Source: Magnetospirillum sp. SS-4
Lineage (GTDB): Bacteria; Pseudomonadota; Alphaproteobacteria; Rhodospirillales; Magnetospirillaceae
DNA: 64,000 nucleotides
NCBI RefSeq assembly: GCF_902729425.1
Contig: NZ_CACVCH010000046.1
Location: 1-64,000, forward strand
Direction of reading: 5' to 3'
Shown here: piece by piece, positions 52,007 to 60,617 of the stretch
How the letters are laid out: every line of letters begins with the position of its first letter
Numbering within the stretch: the first letter of the stretch is position 1
Made by a program: the position numbers and the translations under genes
Notes under the pieces: model-generated
What the model saw: only the letters and a program-made list of their open reading frames with translations
Database searches by the model: none
What the model was told of the DNA's origin: nothing

Positions 52007-53386
52007 ATGGCGCGAGAACCCGAGATCGTCACCCGCTATCGCCGGCTGGCGCTGGAGAACGACCCGGTGGCCCAATGCAAGCTGGGCGATCTCTACCGCC
52101 TGGGCTATCAGGTCAAGCGCGACATGGACGAGGCGGTGGTGTGGCTGGTGCGTTCGGCCCGCCAGGGCAACAAGGACGCCATCGGCCTGCTGAAGAAGAT
52201 GGCCGCCGAAGGCGTCGACGTCCGCCGCCGGGTCGATGATCTGCCCGGCCCGCGTCAGACGGCTCCCCGCATCGACTGGGGGGCTGTCCCGGGCGAACCG
52301 GACGCGGCCGAGGGAGGCCAGGTGGCGGCGGAGGCCGCCGCCTCGCCGCCCCATCATCCGTCCACGCAGCCTCCGCCGCCGGCCGCCGTCTTGGACCCAC
52401 GCGCGACGCCGCTGCCGACGGTCGAGGCCGAGACCGATCCCCTGGCGTTCGGCGAGGATGATCCTTCCCCTGATCCCGATCGTCTGCGCGCCCTGGCCGG
52501 CGGCGGCGATGCCGCCGCCATGGTGGCGCTGGGCAACGCCTACCGCCTGGGACGGGGCGTCGCCGCCGACCCGGCCGAGGCGGTGCGGCTGTATTCGCTG
52601 GCGGCCAAGGCCGGCGACGTCCGCGGCCAGTACTCGCTGGCGGTGATGTACGATCTTGGCCTTGGCACCGCCCAGAGCAACGCCCATGCCCTGAAATGGT
52701 TCCGCGAGGCGGCCAAGCAGGGCGACGCCGCCGCCCAGTTCAACCTGGGCAACATGATCCGCCAGGGGCGCGGCGTCGAGGCCAGCCCCGACGTGGCGGC
52801 CAAATGGTTCCGTCAGGCCGCCGACCAGGGCGACGCCGCCGCCCTGTTCGCCCTGGCGACCCTGTACGAGAGCGGGAGCGGTGTCGAGCGCGACGAGGTC
52901 CAGGCGGCCGAGCTGTATCGCGAGGCGGCCGAGCACGGCGAGGCCGAGGCCCAGTTCAACCTGTCCAACATGCTGCGCCAGGGACGCGGCACCGAGGCCG
53001 ATCCGGTCGAGGCGGCGGTGCTGTGCCGCCGTGCCGCCGAACAGGGGCTGGCCTCGGCCCAGTTCAATTACGGCCTGATGCTGCTGACCGGAACCGGCGT
53101 CGACCGCAACGATGCCGCCGCCGCCCAGTGGCTGCGGCGCGCCGCCAGGGCCGGCAATCCCGGCGCCCAGTACCATCTGGCCATCCTGCTGGAGCGCGGA
53201 CAGGGCGTTCCCGCCGACCTGGTCGAGGCCCATTGCTGGCTCTGTCTCGCCGCGGATTCCGGCGTCGAGGCCGTGGCGGGGCCGGCCCGCCGGTCCGCCG
53301 AAGTGCTGGCCGCCCATCTGGGCGAGGCGGGGGTGGCCGAATCCCGCCGCCGCCGTGCCGGCCTCCTGCCGGAGGCGGTCCCATGA
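52007..53386 (+). CDS. Sel1-repeat protein
   Basis: A 459-residue protein with no signal peptide. After an N-terminal pair of Sel1-like units and an acidic, Pro/Ala-rich linker (about residues 75-155) come about seven ~36-residue Sel1 repeats (about 160-430). Each is of the form AAAQFNLGNMIRQGRGVEASPDVAAKWFRQAADQGD. Such solenoids scaffold protein complexes. The start is the ATG at 52007 behind GGAAG. The downstream gene is coupled by ATGA and encodes an unknown protein, so the two likely work together. Confidence 0.87.
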   Translation: MAREPEIVTRYRRLALENDPVAQCKLGDLYRLGYQVKRDMDEAVVWLVRSARQGNKDAIGLLKKMAAEGVDVRRRVDDLPGPRQTAPRIDWGAVPGEPDAAEGGQVAAEAAASPPHHPSTQPPPPAAVLDPRATPLPTVEAETDPLAFGEDDPSPDPDRLRALAGGGDAAAMVALGNAYRLGRGVAADPAEAVRLYSLAAKAGDVRGQYSLAVMYDLGLGTAQSNAHALKWFREAAKQGDAAAQFNLGNMIRQGRGVEASPDVAAKWFRQAADQGDAAALFALATLYESGSGVERDEVQAAELYREAAEHGEAEAQFNLSNMLRQGRGTEADPVEAAVLCRRAAEQGLASAQFNYGLMLLTGTGVDRNDAAAAQWLRRAARAGNPGAQYHLAILLERGQGVPADLVEAHCWLCLAADSGVEAVAGPARRSAEVLAAHLGEAGVAESRRRRAGLLPEAVP

Positions 53387-55068
53387 GCTCGCCCAAGACC
53401 ACCTACGAAATCCAGGTGCTGGACGACAAGCGCTGGGTCATCGCCTCCATGGCCGGCGACGAGGACAAGGCGAAGGCCTTCGCCGAGAACCTGCTCCAGG
53501 CCGGCAACCATGCCGCCGTCCGGGTCGTCAAGGATTACCAGCGCATCGACGGCACCCACAGCGAGACCGTGCTGCTGGAAAAGCAGGGCGAAATCAAGGG
53601 CGGCGGCGATCCCACCCTGGCCCAGATCACCGAGGCGCCGCCCTGCGCCACCCTGGAGGAGCTTTACGGCCAGCCGTCCCGCACCACCATCGGGCGGCTG
53701 TTGCGCAAGTACCTGGACGAGGCGCTGATCACGCCCACCGAATTGCTGCATGACGCCAAGGAGATGAAGCGGTTCGGCGACAAGGGCAACCTGCTCTATT
53801 CCGCCATCGACCGGGTGTCGTCGCTTCAGGCCAGGGCGGCGGGCGAGGAGAATTCCAAGGCGCGCAAGGACTTTCTCGACAAGTCGTGGGAGCAGTTGCT
53901 GGCCCGCGCCAAGGCCTTCGCCGAGAAGAAGGCCAAGGCGCCGCAGACCCTGGCGGAGGCGGTGGCCGGCAGCGGCGGCGATTCGTTCGCGCTGCGCGCC
54001 CTGACGACGCTGGCCCTGCTGGAACGGCGCAGCTGGTTCGGCAAGCTGGACCTGATGATCGCCTGGGCCGCCGAGCCCGCCGCCGCCGATCACATGGGGA
54101 TGATCGACGGCATCATTGCCGACTTGGTGGTGCCGGCCCAGGTCATCCAGGATCTGCTGGGGTTCCAGGCCAACCTGTCGGCGGCGCTGTGCCAGATCGT
54201 CAATCTGGTGGAGGGCAAGGCCGAGCCTGCCAAGTTCGCTCCCCCGACCTTCGCCGCCCTGAACGGATTGTTCGCCGGCGGGGGGCTGCCCCAGACCCGT
54301 CAGGTGTTGATGGCCCGGGTAATCCGCGAGATCGGCGGCGGCAATCCGCTGTCGCGCAACGATCCCGGCCAGGAATTCGAGATGTTCCACAAGATGCTGC
54401 AACGTCTTGTGGACAAGGATGGCGTCACCGGCGGGCCGCCCCTGGCCGAATCGCTGCTGCAACGCGGCTCCAAGGTGATGAAGGGCGACGGCGAATCCAT
54501 GTCCGCCCTTCAGGCGCTGGAAAATCTGCTGGGCACCCTCGCCGACGGCTGCGTCCGGCTGCAATTCCTGCTGACCCTGTGCGCCTCGCCGCTGGGCAAG
54601 AGCATGGGCGACATCCTGACCGAGGTGCTGGACGGCCATGTCCGCCGGTCGCGTCACATCGATCACTGGGTGCCGGTTCGGCTGTCGCCGCCGGCCCGCA
54701 TGGCGGCGTTGACCGCCGCCAACAAATCGCTGCGCTCCTGCCCGGTGCTGGTGGATGGGTTCCGGAAAGCGCTGGCCGATCTGATCGACGACGTCATGGT
54801 CCGCTATCTCCAGGACGAGGGTGTCATCGAGAAGATCGACAAGGCCGACGACCCCCTGGCCATCCGCGCCATCCGGCTGGTCAAGTTCTGCGGCTCGGGC
54901 GTGCTGATCGAGGGCAAGTCCCTCAACATGGCCAAGGCTCGCGTCGTCGAGCATCTGCGCCAGAAGCAGTTCGAGGAGAAATTCGTCGCCAGCTGTCCCG
55001 ACCCCAGCCAGGGCGACAAGAATCTGCGCGATTTCCATCGGCTGCTGGTCGAGTGCGGATTCAGTTGA
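53383..55068 (+). CDS. Conserved-looking hypothetical protein, 561 residues
   Basis: I do not recognise this protein. It is predicted cytosolic, mostly helical and charged. The first ~70 residues (YEIQVLDDKRWVIASMAGDEDKAKAFAENLLQAG) look like a small alpha/beta module. The remainder is helical, without known catalytic motifs; Cys residues are few. It overlaps the Sel1-repeat gene (ATGA), so the pair is translationally coupled and probably functions as a complex. Base composition and codon use match the neighbours, so it appears to be a resident gene. Confidence 0.75.
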   Translation: MSSPKTTYEIQVLDDKRWVIASMAGDEDKAKAFAENLLQAGNHAAVRVVKDYQRIDGTHSETVLLEKQGEIKGGGDPTLAQITEAPPCATLEELYGQPSRTTIGRLLRKYLDEALITPTELLHDAKEMKRFGDKGNLLYSAIDRVSSLQARAAGEENSKARKDFLDKSWEQLLARAKAFAEKKAKAPQTLAEAVAGSGGDSFALRALTTLALLERRSWFGKLDLMIAWAAEPAAADHMGMIDGIIADLVVPAQVIQDLLGFQANLSAALCQIVNLVEGKAEPAKFAPPTFAALNGLFAGGGLPQTRQVLMARVIREIGGGNPLSRNDPGQEFEMFHKMLQRLVDKDGVTGGPPLAESLLQRGSKVMKGDGESMSALQALENLLGTLADGCVRLQFLLTLCASPLGKSMGDILTEVLDGHVRRSRHIDHWVPVRLSPPARMAALTAANKSLRSCPVLVDGFRKALADLIDDVMVRYLQDEGVIEKIDKADDPLAIRAIRLVKFCGSGVLIEGKSLNMAKARVVEHLRQKQFEEKFVASCPDPSQGDKNLRDFHRLLVECGFS

Positions 55069-55130
55069 CGGATTGGTATAGGCGAGGCCGGCATCGGCTA
55101 TTCCATCGGTAGAGGGATTGGCCATTGTCT

Positions 55131-55160
55131 TTGACAGCGGCGCCTTGCCGCCCCTACAAT
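55131..55160 (+). promoter_or_regulatory. Near-consensus sigma-70 promoter
   Basis: TTGACA (55131-55136) is a perfect -35 box, followed by an 18-bp spacer and TACAAT (55155-55160, 5/6). It is the strongest promoter seen in the window. The predicted start near 55167 gives a ~48-nt leader to the ATG at 55215. Confidence 0.8.
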
Positions 55161-55214
55161 CGTAGAGTCAAACTTCCGTTATAGTTTTATACCTGTTTTG
55201 GATAGGAGAGAGCC

Positions 55215-55673
55215 ATGGCGACTCTATCCATGCCGGTTCGCCTGAATCTCGGCGAACTCTGCGCCGCCGCGCTGGAGGCGGCCGCCGACAACCTCGCCGC
55301 CGCCTCGGACACCGAGTCCTTTCTTGGCGCGCTGGAGGAAAACCACGGATTGTGGCGTACCCTGGTCGAGGTGGCGCGACATCTTCCCTTGGATGTTCCG
55401 GCCTCCGACAGTGCCGGTTTCGTCATTTCGGTCTCGCGCAAATGTGGGCAGGGGGTTTGCGACGAGCATGTGGAGGCGCTGATCGGCATCAACCGGCGGA
55501 TGTCCGCCCAATTGGTCAAGGCCGGCGATCCCTGCCGGATTCAGCGGCGGGCCGAACTGGCGTGGCGCGAAACCGGATTGGCTCCGTCGGTACCGTTTTC
55601 CCGCTGGCTGACCGATGAAATCCTGCGCAAGTCGCGTCACCAGGACAGCCGGCCGGAATCCCTGGCCGGGTAG
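55215..55673 (+). CDS. Small hypothetical protein, weakly FlaF-like
   Basis: A 152-residue helical protein with a good GGAGAG Shine-Dalgarno. The stretch ALEENHGLWRTLVEVARHLPLDVPASDSAGFVISVSRK resembles the LW...LP...SLALWV pattern of flagellin-synthesis regulator FlaF. The C-terminal half is different, so I give this link little weight. A second module (RRAELAWRETGLAPSVPFSRWLTDEIL) is unrecognised. It has its own very strong promoter and converges on the hybrid kinase gene. Confidence 0.65.
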   Translation: MATLSMPVRLNLGELCAAALEAAADNLAAASDTESFLGALEENHGLWRTLVEVARHLPLDVPASDSAGFVISVSRKCGQGVCDEHVEALIGINRRMSAQLVKAGDPCRIQRRAELAWRETGLAPSVPFSRWLTDEILRKSRHQDSRPESLAG

Positions 55674-55687
55674 GGAGGCGGCTGGCG

Positions 55688-58345
55688 CTACTCCGTCATG
55701 AATTCCCGGAAGAAGCGGCCGATTTCGGCGAAGGCTTTTTCCGCCCGGCCTCGCGATTGGCGGATTTTCCGCCAGTCGCCGTCCGGCGCCGCCTGTTGCA
55801 GCGCCTCCATCGCCTCGGCCAGGGCGGGGGCGCAGACGTTGCGCGCGGCTCCCTTGCCGGAATGGGCGGCGTCGCGCAGCCGCTGGCGATCCTTTGTCGC
55901 CAGCGCCGCGGTCAGCTCGTTCCGGATCAGGTCGAACGACTCGATGAAGTAGGCGATGACGTCGCGCAGCAGCGTCGCGTCGTCGTCGCCGAGAACCTCG
56001 GCCAGGGCCGCCAGATCCACCGGCGGCGCCACCACCCGCCGGCGGCGGGGGGCGGCTGGGCCGGCGGGCTGGGCGGGGCCGGCCTCGCCGCCGCCCAGCC
56101 GGGCGGCGAGCACCGCGCCCAGCCGGTCCATGGTCACTGGCTTGCTGAGATAGTCGTCCATGCCGGCGCGGAAGCAGGCCTGGTCGTCGCCTTCCAGGGC
56201 GTTGGCGGTCAGGGCCACGATGGGCAGCCGTCGTTCCGGCGCCGGTCCTTCCGCTTCGCGGATGCGGCTCGCCAGCCGATAGCCGTCCAGCACCGGCATG
56301 AAGCAATCGGTCAGCAGCAGGCTGTAGTGCTTGGCCCGCAAGGCGGTCCAGGCGGCTTCGCCGTCCTCCACCATGTCGAAGGCATAGCCGAGATGGGCAA
56401 GCTGGCGGCCGATCACCATCCGGTTGGTGGGGTTGTCCTCGGCCACCAGGATCAAGGTGTCCGGAGCCGGCTTGGCGGACCGGGCCGTCACCGTCCGTCC
56501 GGCGGACGAGGGCGGGGCGTCGTCGCCGGTCTCGTCCAGGGGAATTTCGACCCAGAAGGTGGAGCCTCGGCCGAACTCGCTGTCGACGCCGATGTCGCCG
56601 CCCATCATCGCCACCAGCCGGCGACAGATGGACAGGCCGAGGCCGGTGCCACCAAAGCGGCGGGTGGTGGAGGCGTCGGCCTGCGAGAAGGGTTCGAACA
56701 GGCGTTCGGTCTGTTCCGGGGTGAGGCCGATGCCGGAATCGTTGACCTCGATGCGCAGGCGGACGCGGCCACCCGAGCGTTCCGGCTGCGAGATCCTGGC
56801 CGTCACCGCGCCGGATTCGGTGAACTTGACGGCATTGCCCAGCAGGTTCAGCAGAATCTGGCGCATCCGCACCGGATCGCCCATCATCTGGTCGGCGATT
56901 CCGGGTTCCGCCTCCCACGCAAGGGTCAGTCCCTTTTCCATCGCCCGCGTGCGCAACAGGCGAATGCAGCTTTCGGCGGTGTCGCGAATCGAGAAGGCGA
57001 TGTTTTCCAGCACCAGCTTGCCAGCCTCGATCTTGGACAGGTCCAGGATGTCGTTGATGATGGCCAGCAATGTCTGGGCGGAATCCTGGATGATGCCCAC
57101 CATGCCCTTCTGGTCGGGGTTCAGCCGGGTGGTGCCCAGGATGTCCAGCATGCCGACCACGCCGTTCATGGGGGTGCGGATTTCGTGGCTCATGGTGGCG
57201 AGGAACGAGGACTTGGCGCGGGTGGCGCTTTCGGCCACGTCCTTGGCCTGGACCAGTTCTTCCTCGGCGCGCTTGCGGTCGGTGATGTCGTTGATGCCGA
57301 CCAGGACACAGCGCTGCTGATCGGCATCGATGATCTGGCCCGACAGCATGGCCCAGATGGTCTCGCCGTAATCGGTGATCAGGCGCACCTCGAAGCCCTC
57401 GACGAAGCCGCCTTCCTTCAGCGCCTCCAGGAAGCGGGCGCGGGCGTCCGGACCGGTATAGCGGTCCAGGGTCCTGGCCGACAGGGCGTCGGCGGACAGG
57501 TCGCTATGGTCGAACAGTTCCGAGGCGCGGCGATTGACCCGCAGCACCATGGTGTCGGACAGACGGGTCAGGACCATGGGCAACGGCGCCGCCTCGAAGA
57601 AGCGCTTCAGCGTCTCCTCGGCCTCCTTGCGGACGGAAATATCGCTGATGCCGACCAGGATGCAGCGTTCGCCGTCGATCTCGGTCAGCTGTCCCGACAC
57701 GCCGCCCCAGAACGACTGGCCGTAGGCGGTGCTCAGCATGGCCTCGAAATCGTCGACGAAGCCGCCGCCGCGCAGGCGCACCATGAAGCTGCGGAAGGCC
57801 TGCGGGCCGATGACGTGTTCCAGCCGCAGCTTGGCGGCGTCGCGTCCGGCTACGAACAGTTCGGATGCGCGCCGGTTGAAGGTGATGACCTCGCCTTCCG
57901 GCATGCGGCAAAGCATCATCGGCATGGGGGTGGCGTTGAAGATGCTGCTCAGGGTCCGCTCGGCGCCCTTGGCGGGGGTGATGTCGCGCAGCCACATGAC
58001 GAAGGCGTCGCCGCCGTCGAACGCCATCTCGTCCCATGACGCCAGGGCCCAGAACTCGTCGGCGCCGATGCGGCGCATGCGCAGTTCGGCCTCGCGCAGT
58101 CCGGATTGCGGGCGCGGCAGGCGCATCCAGCGGTCGCGCCATTGCTGCCACGACGGGCAGAACGTGCGGAAGTCCAGCCCGGCCAGCGCGGCGCGGTTCA
58201 TGCCGAGCATGGCGGCTCCCGCCGGATTGGCGAACAGGATGCGCCAGTCGGGGGCGAACATGACGACGCCCGCCGGGCTGGTCTCCAGGATGCGGATCAT
58301 CGCCAGCCGGCTCAGCCCCGGCGGAGATGGTGGGCGCGGGTTCAT
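55688..58345 (-). CDS. Cytosolic hybrid histidine kinase with three PAS domains, receiver and Hpt
   Basis: An 885-residue phosphorelay protein with no membrane helix. In order it has three PAS domains (about residues 20-130, 140-265 and 270-390), HisKA with ATMSHEIRTPMNGVVG, and HATPase with NLLGNAVKFTESG and GGTGLGLSICRRL. A receiver follows (LILVAEDNPTNR, phosphoacceptor in LLLTDCFMPVLDG, Lys in YLSKPVT), then a C-terminal Hpt (AHSGKGAARN, His near residue 828). The output regulator is elsewhere. The gene overlaps the upstream secreted-protein gene by 4 bp (ATGA) and that gene abuts the amidase, forming one coupled unit. Confidence 0.92.
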   Translation of the reverse strand: MNPRPPSPPGLSRLAMIRILETSPAGVVMFAPDWRILFANPAGAAMLGMNRAALAGLDFRTFCPSWQQWRDRWMRLPRPQSGLREAELRMRRIGADEFWALASWDEMAFDGGDAFVMWLRDITPAKGAERTLSSIFNATPMPMMLCRMPEGEVITFNRRASELFVAGRDAAKLRLEHVIGPQAFRSFMVRLRGGGFVDDFEAMLSTAYGQSFWGGVSGQLTEIDGERCILVGISDISVRKEAEETLKRFFEAAPLPMVLTRLSDTMVLRVNRRASELFDHSDLSADALSARTLDRYTGPDARARFLEALKEGGFVEGFEVRLITDYGETIWAMLSGQIIDADQQRCVLVGINDITDRKRAEEELVQAKDVAESATRAKSSFLATMSHEIRTPMNGVVGMLDILGTTRLNPDQKGMVGIIQDSAQTLLAIINDILDLSKIEAGKLVLENIAFSIRDTAESCIRLLRTRAMEKGLTLAWEAEPGIADQMMGDPVRMRQILLNLLGNAVKFTESGAVTARISQPERSGGRVRLRIEVNDSGIGLTPEQTERLFEPFSQADASTTRRFGGTGLGLSICRRLVAMMGGDIGVDSEFGRGSTFWVEIPLDETGDDAPPSSAGRTVTARSAKPAPDTLILVAEDNPTNRMVIGRQLAHLGYAFDMVEDGEAAWTALRAKHYSLLLTDCFMPVLDGYRLASRIREAEGPAPERRLPIVALTANALEGDDQACFRAGMDDYLSKPVTMDRLGAVLAARLGGGEAGPAQPAGPAAPRRRRVVAPPVDLAALAEVLGDDDATLLRDVIAYFIESFDLIRNELTAALATKDRQRLRDAAHSGKGAARNVCAPALAEAMEALQQAAPDGDWRKIRQSRGRAEKAFAEIGRFFREFMTE

Positions 58346-58683
58346 TCGCCCGCCCTGGCCCCGGGCGGGCAGTTGATGCGGCTGCTCTTGCCGATGGCGA
58401 TCTTGTGGCCGGCGGGCAGGTCGCGCAGGATCGACATCCGCGCCCGTTCCTTGTCCGCTTCCGATGGCGGCGGACCGTCGGTGACGATGACGGCGGTGCC
58501 GTTTCCGGCCCGCAGGTTGTAGTCCTCCCACCGGTAGACGGTCAGCCAGCAGGCCGGCTCCGGCCGGGGGCAGGTGAGGCAGAGATTGTCGGGCCTGGCG
58601 GCGGCGGCGCGGGCCGGGGGGGCGCCGGTAGGGATGACGGCGGAGCTTGCGGCCAGAAGCGCAAGGGCGAAAATCCGGCCCAC
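58342..58683 (-). CDS. Small secreted cysteine-containing protein, unknown
   Basis: A 113-residue protein with GTG start and a clear signal peptide (GRIFALALLAASSAVIPTGAPPARA). The mature part has five cysteines (LCLTCPRPEPAC, then SRINCPPG, so four to five may form disulfides). It has a short aromatic segment VYRWEDYNLRAGNG. I do not recognise the family. It is coupled at both ends: its start shares one base with the amidase stop (TAGTG), and its stop overlaps the kinase start. That suggests a periplasmic role linking wall hydrolysis and signalling, which is inference. Confidence 0.7.
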   Translation of the reverse strand: MGRIFALALLAASSAVIPTGAPPARAAAARPDNLCLTCPRPEPACWLTVYRWEDYNLRAGNGTAVIVTDGPPPSEADKERARMSILRDLPAGHKIAIGKSSRINCPPGARAGE

Positions 58684-60326
58684 TACGGCCGCTTGGCCTT
58701 GAGCGAGGCGGGGAAATAGCGCTCGATGGCCCGGGTCACCGCCTTGGCCAGACGGGCGCGATACTGAGGCTGACGCAGCTGCCTTTCCTCGAATTCGTTG
58801 GACAGATAGCCCATCTCCACCAGCACCGCCGGCACGTCGGGCGCCTTCAGCACCGCGAAGCCGGCGAAGCGGTGGGTGTTGCCCAGCAGGTCCATCTCCT
58901 GTCCGACCTCGTCCACCAGTTCGGTGGCGAAGCCGGCCGAGCGGTTCATGGTCTCGCGCTGGGCCAGATCGATCAGGATGCCGGCGACGTCGGGAGTTTC
59001 GTGGCTGAGATCCACTCCGGCGATCAGATCGGCCTTGTTTTCCTTTTCCGCCAGCGCCTGCGCTTCGGAGTCGGAGGCGTTCTGCGACAAGGTGTAGACC
59101 GACAGGCCGCGAATCTGCGGGCTTTGCACCGCGTCGGCGTGCAGCGAGATGAACAGGTCGGCGCCCACCTGCCGGGCTATGGCGACCCGGTCGCGCAGCC
59201 GGATGAAGACGTCGCGGTCGCGGGTCAGGTGGACGCGGTAGCGCCCGCCCTTTTCCAGCGCCGTCTTGAGTTCGCGGGCCATGGCCAGGGTGATGTGCTT
59301 CTCGTAGATGCCCGAAACCCCGATGGCGCCGGGGTCGACGCCGCCATGGCCGGGGTCGATGACGATCACCGGCACGCCGTCGCGGGCCTTGGTCACGCCG
59401 TCGAGCTTGGCGGGGGCGGGGGAGTGGAGCGCCACCTGAGTGGGAGGAGGCGTCGGCGTTGACGCCAGCGCTGGTGCCGGCGCCGCCTCCGCCTGGGGTG
59501 GCGCGGGCGGCGAGACCGGGAGAGGGGCGGGCGGGGCCGGGCGTTCCGGCGGCGGCGGCATGGGGGCCGACAGCATGGGCAGGCCCTTGGCCGGCCTGGT
59601 GGCGGCATTGGCCGGCCGTTCCGCCAGGTTGGGGCGTTCCGCCAAACTGGGGCGCTCCACCGGAACCGGCGGCGGCAAGGGTGGGGCCGCCGTCGCGTTG
59701 GGGCTGGTGACGACGATGCGATTGCCGGTGGCGGTGGGTTCGGCGACGGGCGGCGCCGGAATCGGAGGGGCGGACGGGAGCGGCGCCGGCTTTGCGATCG
59801 GTTGAGGGGCGACCGGCTGGGGGGCGACCGGCTGGGGCGGCGGCGATGCGGCGGCGATGCGGCGGGGTGCCGGGGCGGGCTGTGCCGTCGGGGCGGGAGA
59901 GGCATCCACCGAGGCCAGGAATGCCTCGCGGGAGGTTTCGGCGAGATCGACCACCAGTCGCCAGCCCATGCCGTCGCGCGGCGGGATGATGAAGGCCCCC
60001 TTGACGGTGGCGGGCTTGCGCAGGTCAAGGGTGAGGCGGCCGTCCTCGCCGCGCAGGCCATTGACCGCCCCCCACGGCTTGGGAACGGAATTGCCGGCCG
60101 CCTCCAGTCCCGGCGAGTCGATGACGACGCGGTAGGGATCGGCCTTGGTGGACACCTTGAAATGGACGGATTCGGACAGGTCCATCACGAACCGGGTGAC
60201 GTTGTCGCCGTGCAGGCCCAGCCGGGCCCCCGACGCGCTGGCGGCCCAGGCGCCGCCGCCGCCGGACAGCGCCGGAACGACGGTCAGCAACATCATCGAC
60301 AAGGTCGTGAGGCGCGTGAGGGACAT
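58683..60326 (-). CDS. N-acetylmuramoyl-L-alanine amidase (AmiC-type, Amidase_3)
   Basis: A periplasmic zinc amidase that splits peptidoglycan during daughter-cell separation. The 547-residue protein has signal peptide MSLTRLTTLSMMLLTVVPALSGGGGAWA and an AMIN domain (about residues 35-140). A long Pro/Ala-rich linker (about 150-320) follows, then an Amidase_3 domain with VIVIDPGHGGVDPGAIG, YEKHITLAMARELK, LFISLHADA and VLVEMGYLSN (zinc and catalytic Glu). The ATG at 60326 is preferred because the candidate promoter starts transcription near 60361; an ATG at 60362 is the alternative. Confidence 0.93.
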   Translation of the reverse strand: MSLTRLTTLSMMLLTVVPALSGGGGAWAASASGARLGLHGDNVTRFVMDLSESVHFKVSTKADPYRVVIDSPGLEAAGNSVPKPWGAVNGLRGEDGRLTLDLRKPATVKGAFIIPPRDGMGWRLVVDLAETSREAFLASVDASPAPTAQPAPAPRRIAAASPPPQPVAPQPVAPQPIAKPAPLPSAPPIPAPPVAEPTATGNRIVVTSPNATAAPPLPPPVPVERPSLAERPNLAERPANAATRPAKGLPMLSAPMPPPPERPAPPAPLPVSPPAPPQAEAAPAPALASTPTPPPTQVALHSPAPAKLDGVTKARDGVPVIVIDPGHGGVDPGAIGVSGIYEKHITLAMARELKTALEKGGRYRVHLTRDRDVFIRLRDRVAIARQVGADLFISLHADAVQSPQIRGLSVYTLSQNASDSEAQALAEKENKADLIAGVDLSHETPDVAGILIDLAQRETMNRSAGFATELVDEVGQEMDLLGNTHRFAGFAVLKAPDVPAVLVEMGYLSNEFEERQLRQPQYRARLAKAVTRAIERYFPASLKAKRP

Positions 60327-60367
60327 GGGTCTGACGGTCACCGGACGGGAAAACGGACTCATGAACA

Positions 60368-60397
60368 GCTATAGCGCAGACAAAGACTCAGCATCAA
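60368..60397 (-). promoter_or_regulatory. Candidate amidase promoter
   Basis: On the minus strand TTGATG (60397-60392), an 18-bp spacer and TATAGC (60373-60368), each 4/6. The rest of the divergent gap to 60617 shows only a TTGATT/AATCAA inverted repeat near 60408-60436. Confidence 0.45.
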
Positions 60398-60617
60398 CTC
60401 AAAAGTCATTGATTCGGCAGACTCTTCCGTCAATCAACTCGCCTTGGCCGCATGACGGCGTCAAAGCCCGCCGTCCGGATGGCGTTTCGGGAACGCCAGT
60501 CCGGCTGCGACATGGTCTTCTCGCCGTTCCATCGGGCTGTTACAGTGGGCGGCGGGAAAGATACCCGGACCTGATCCGTCCGTATTGCCGTGGCAATCCC
60601 GAACCCAGGCCGTGACC

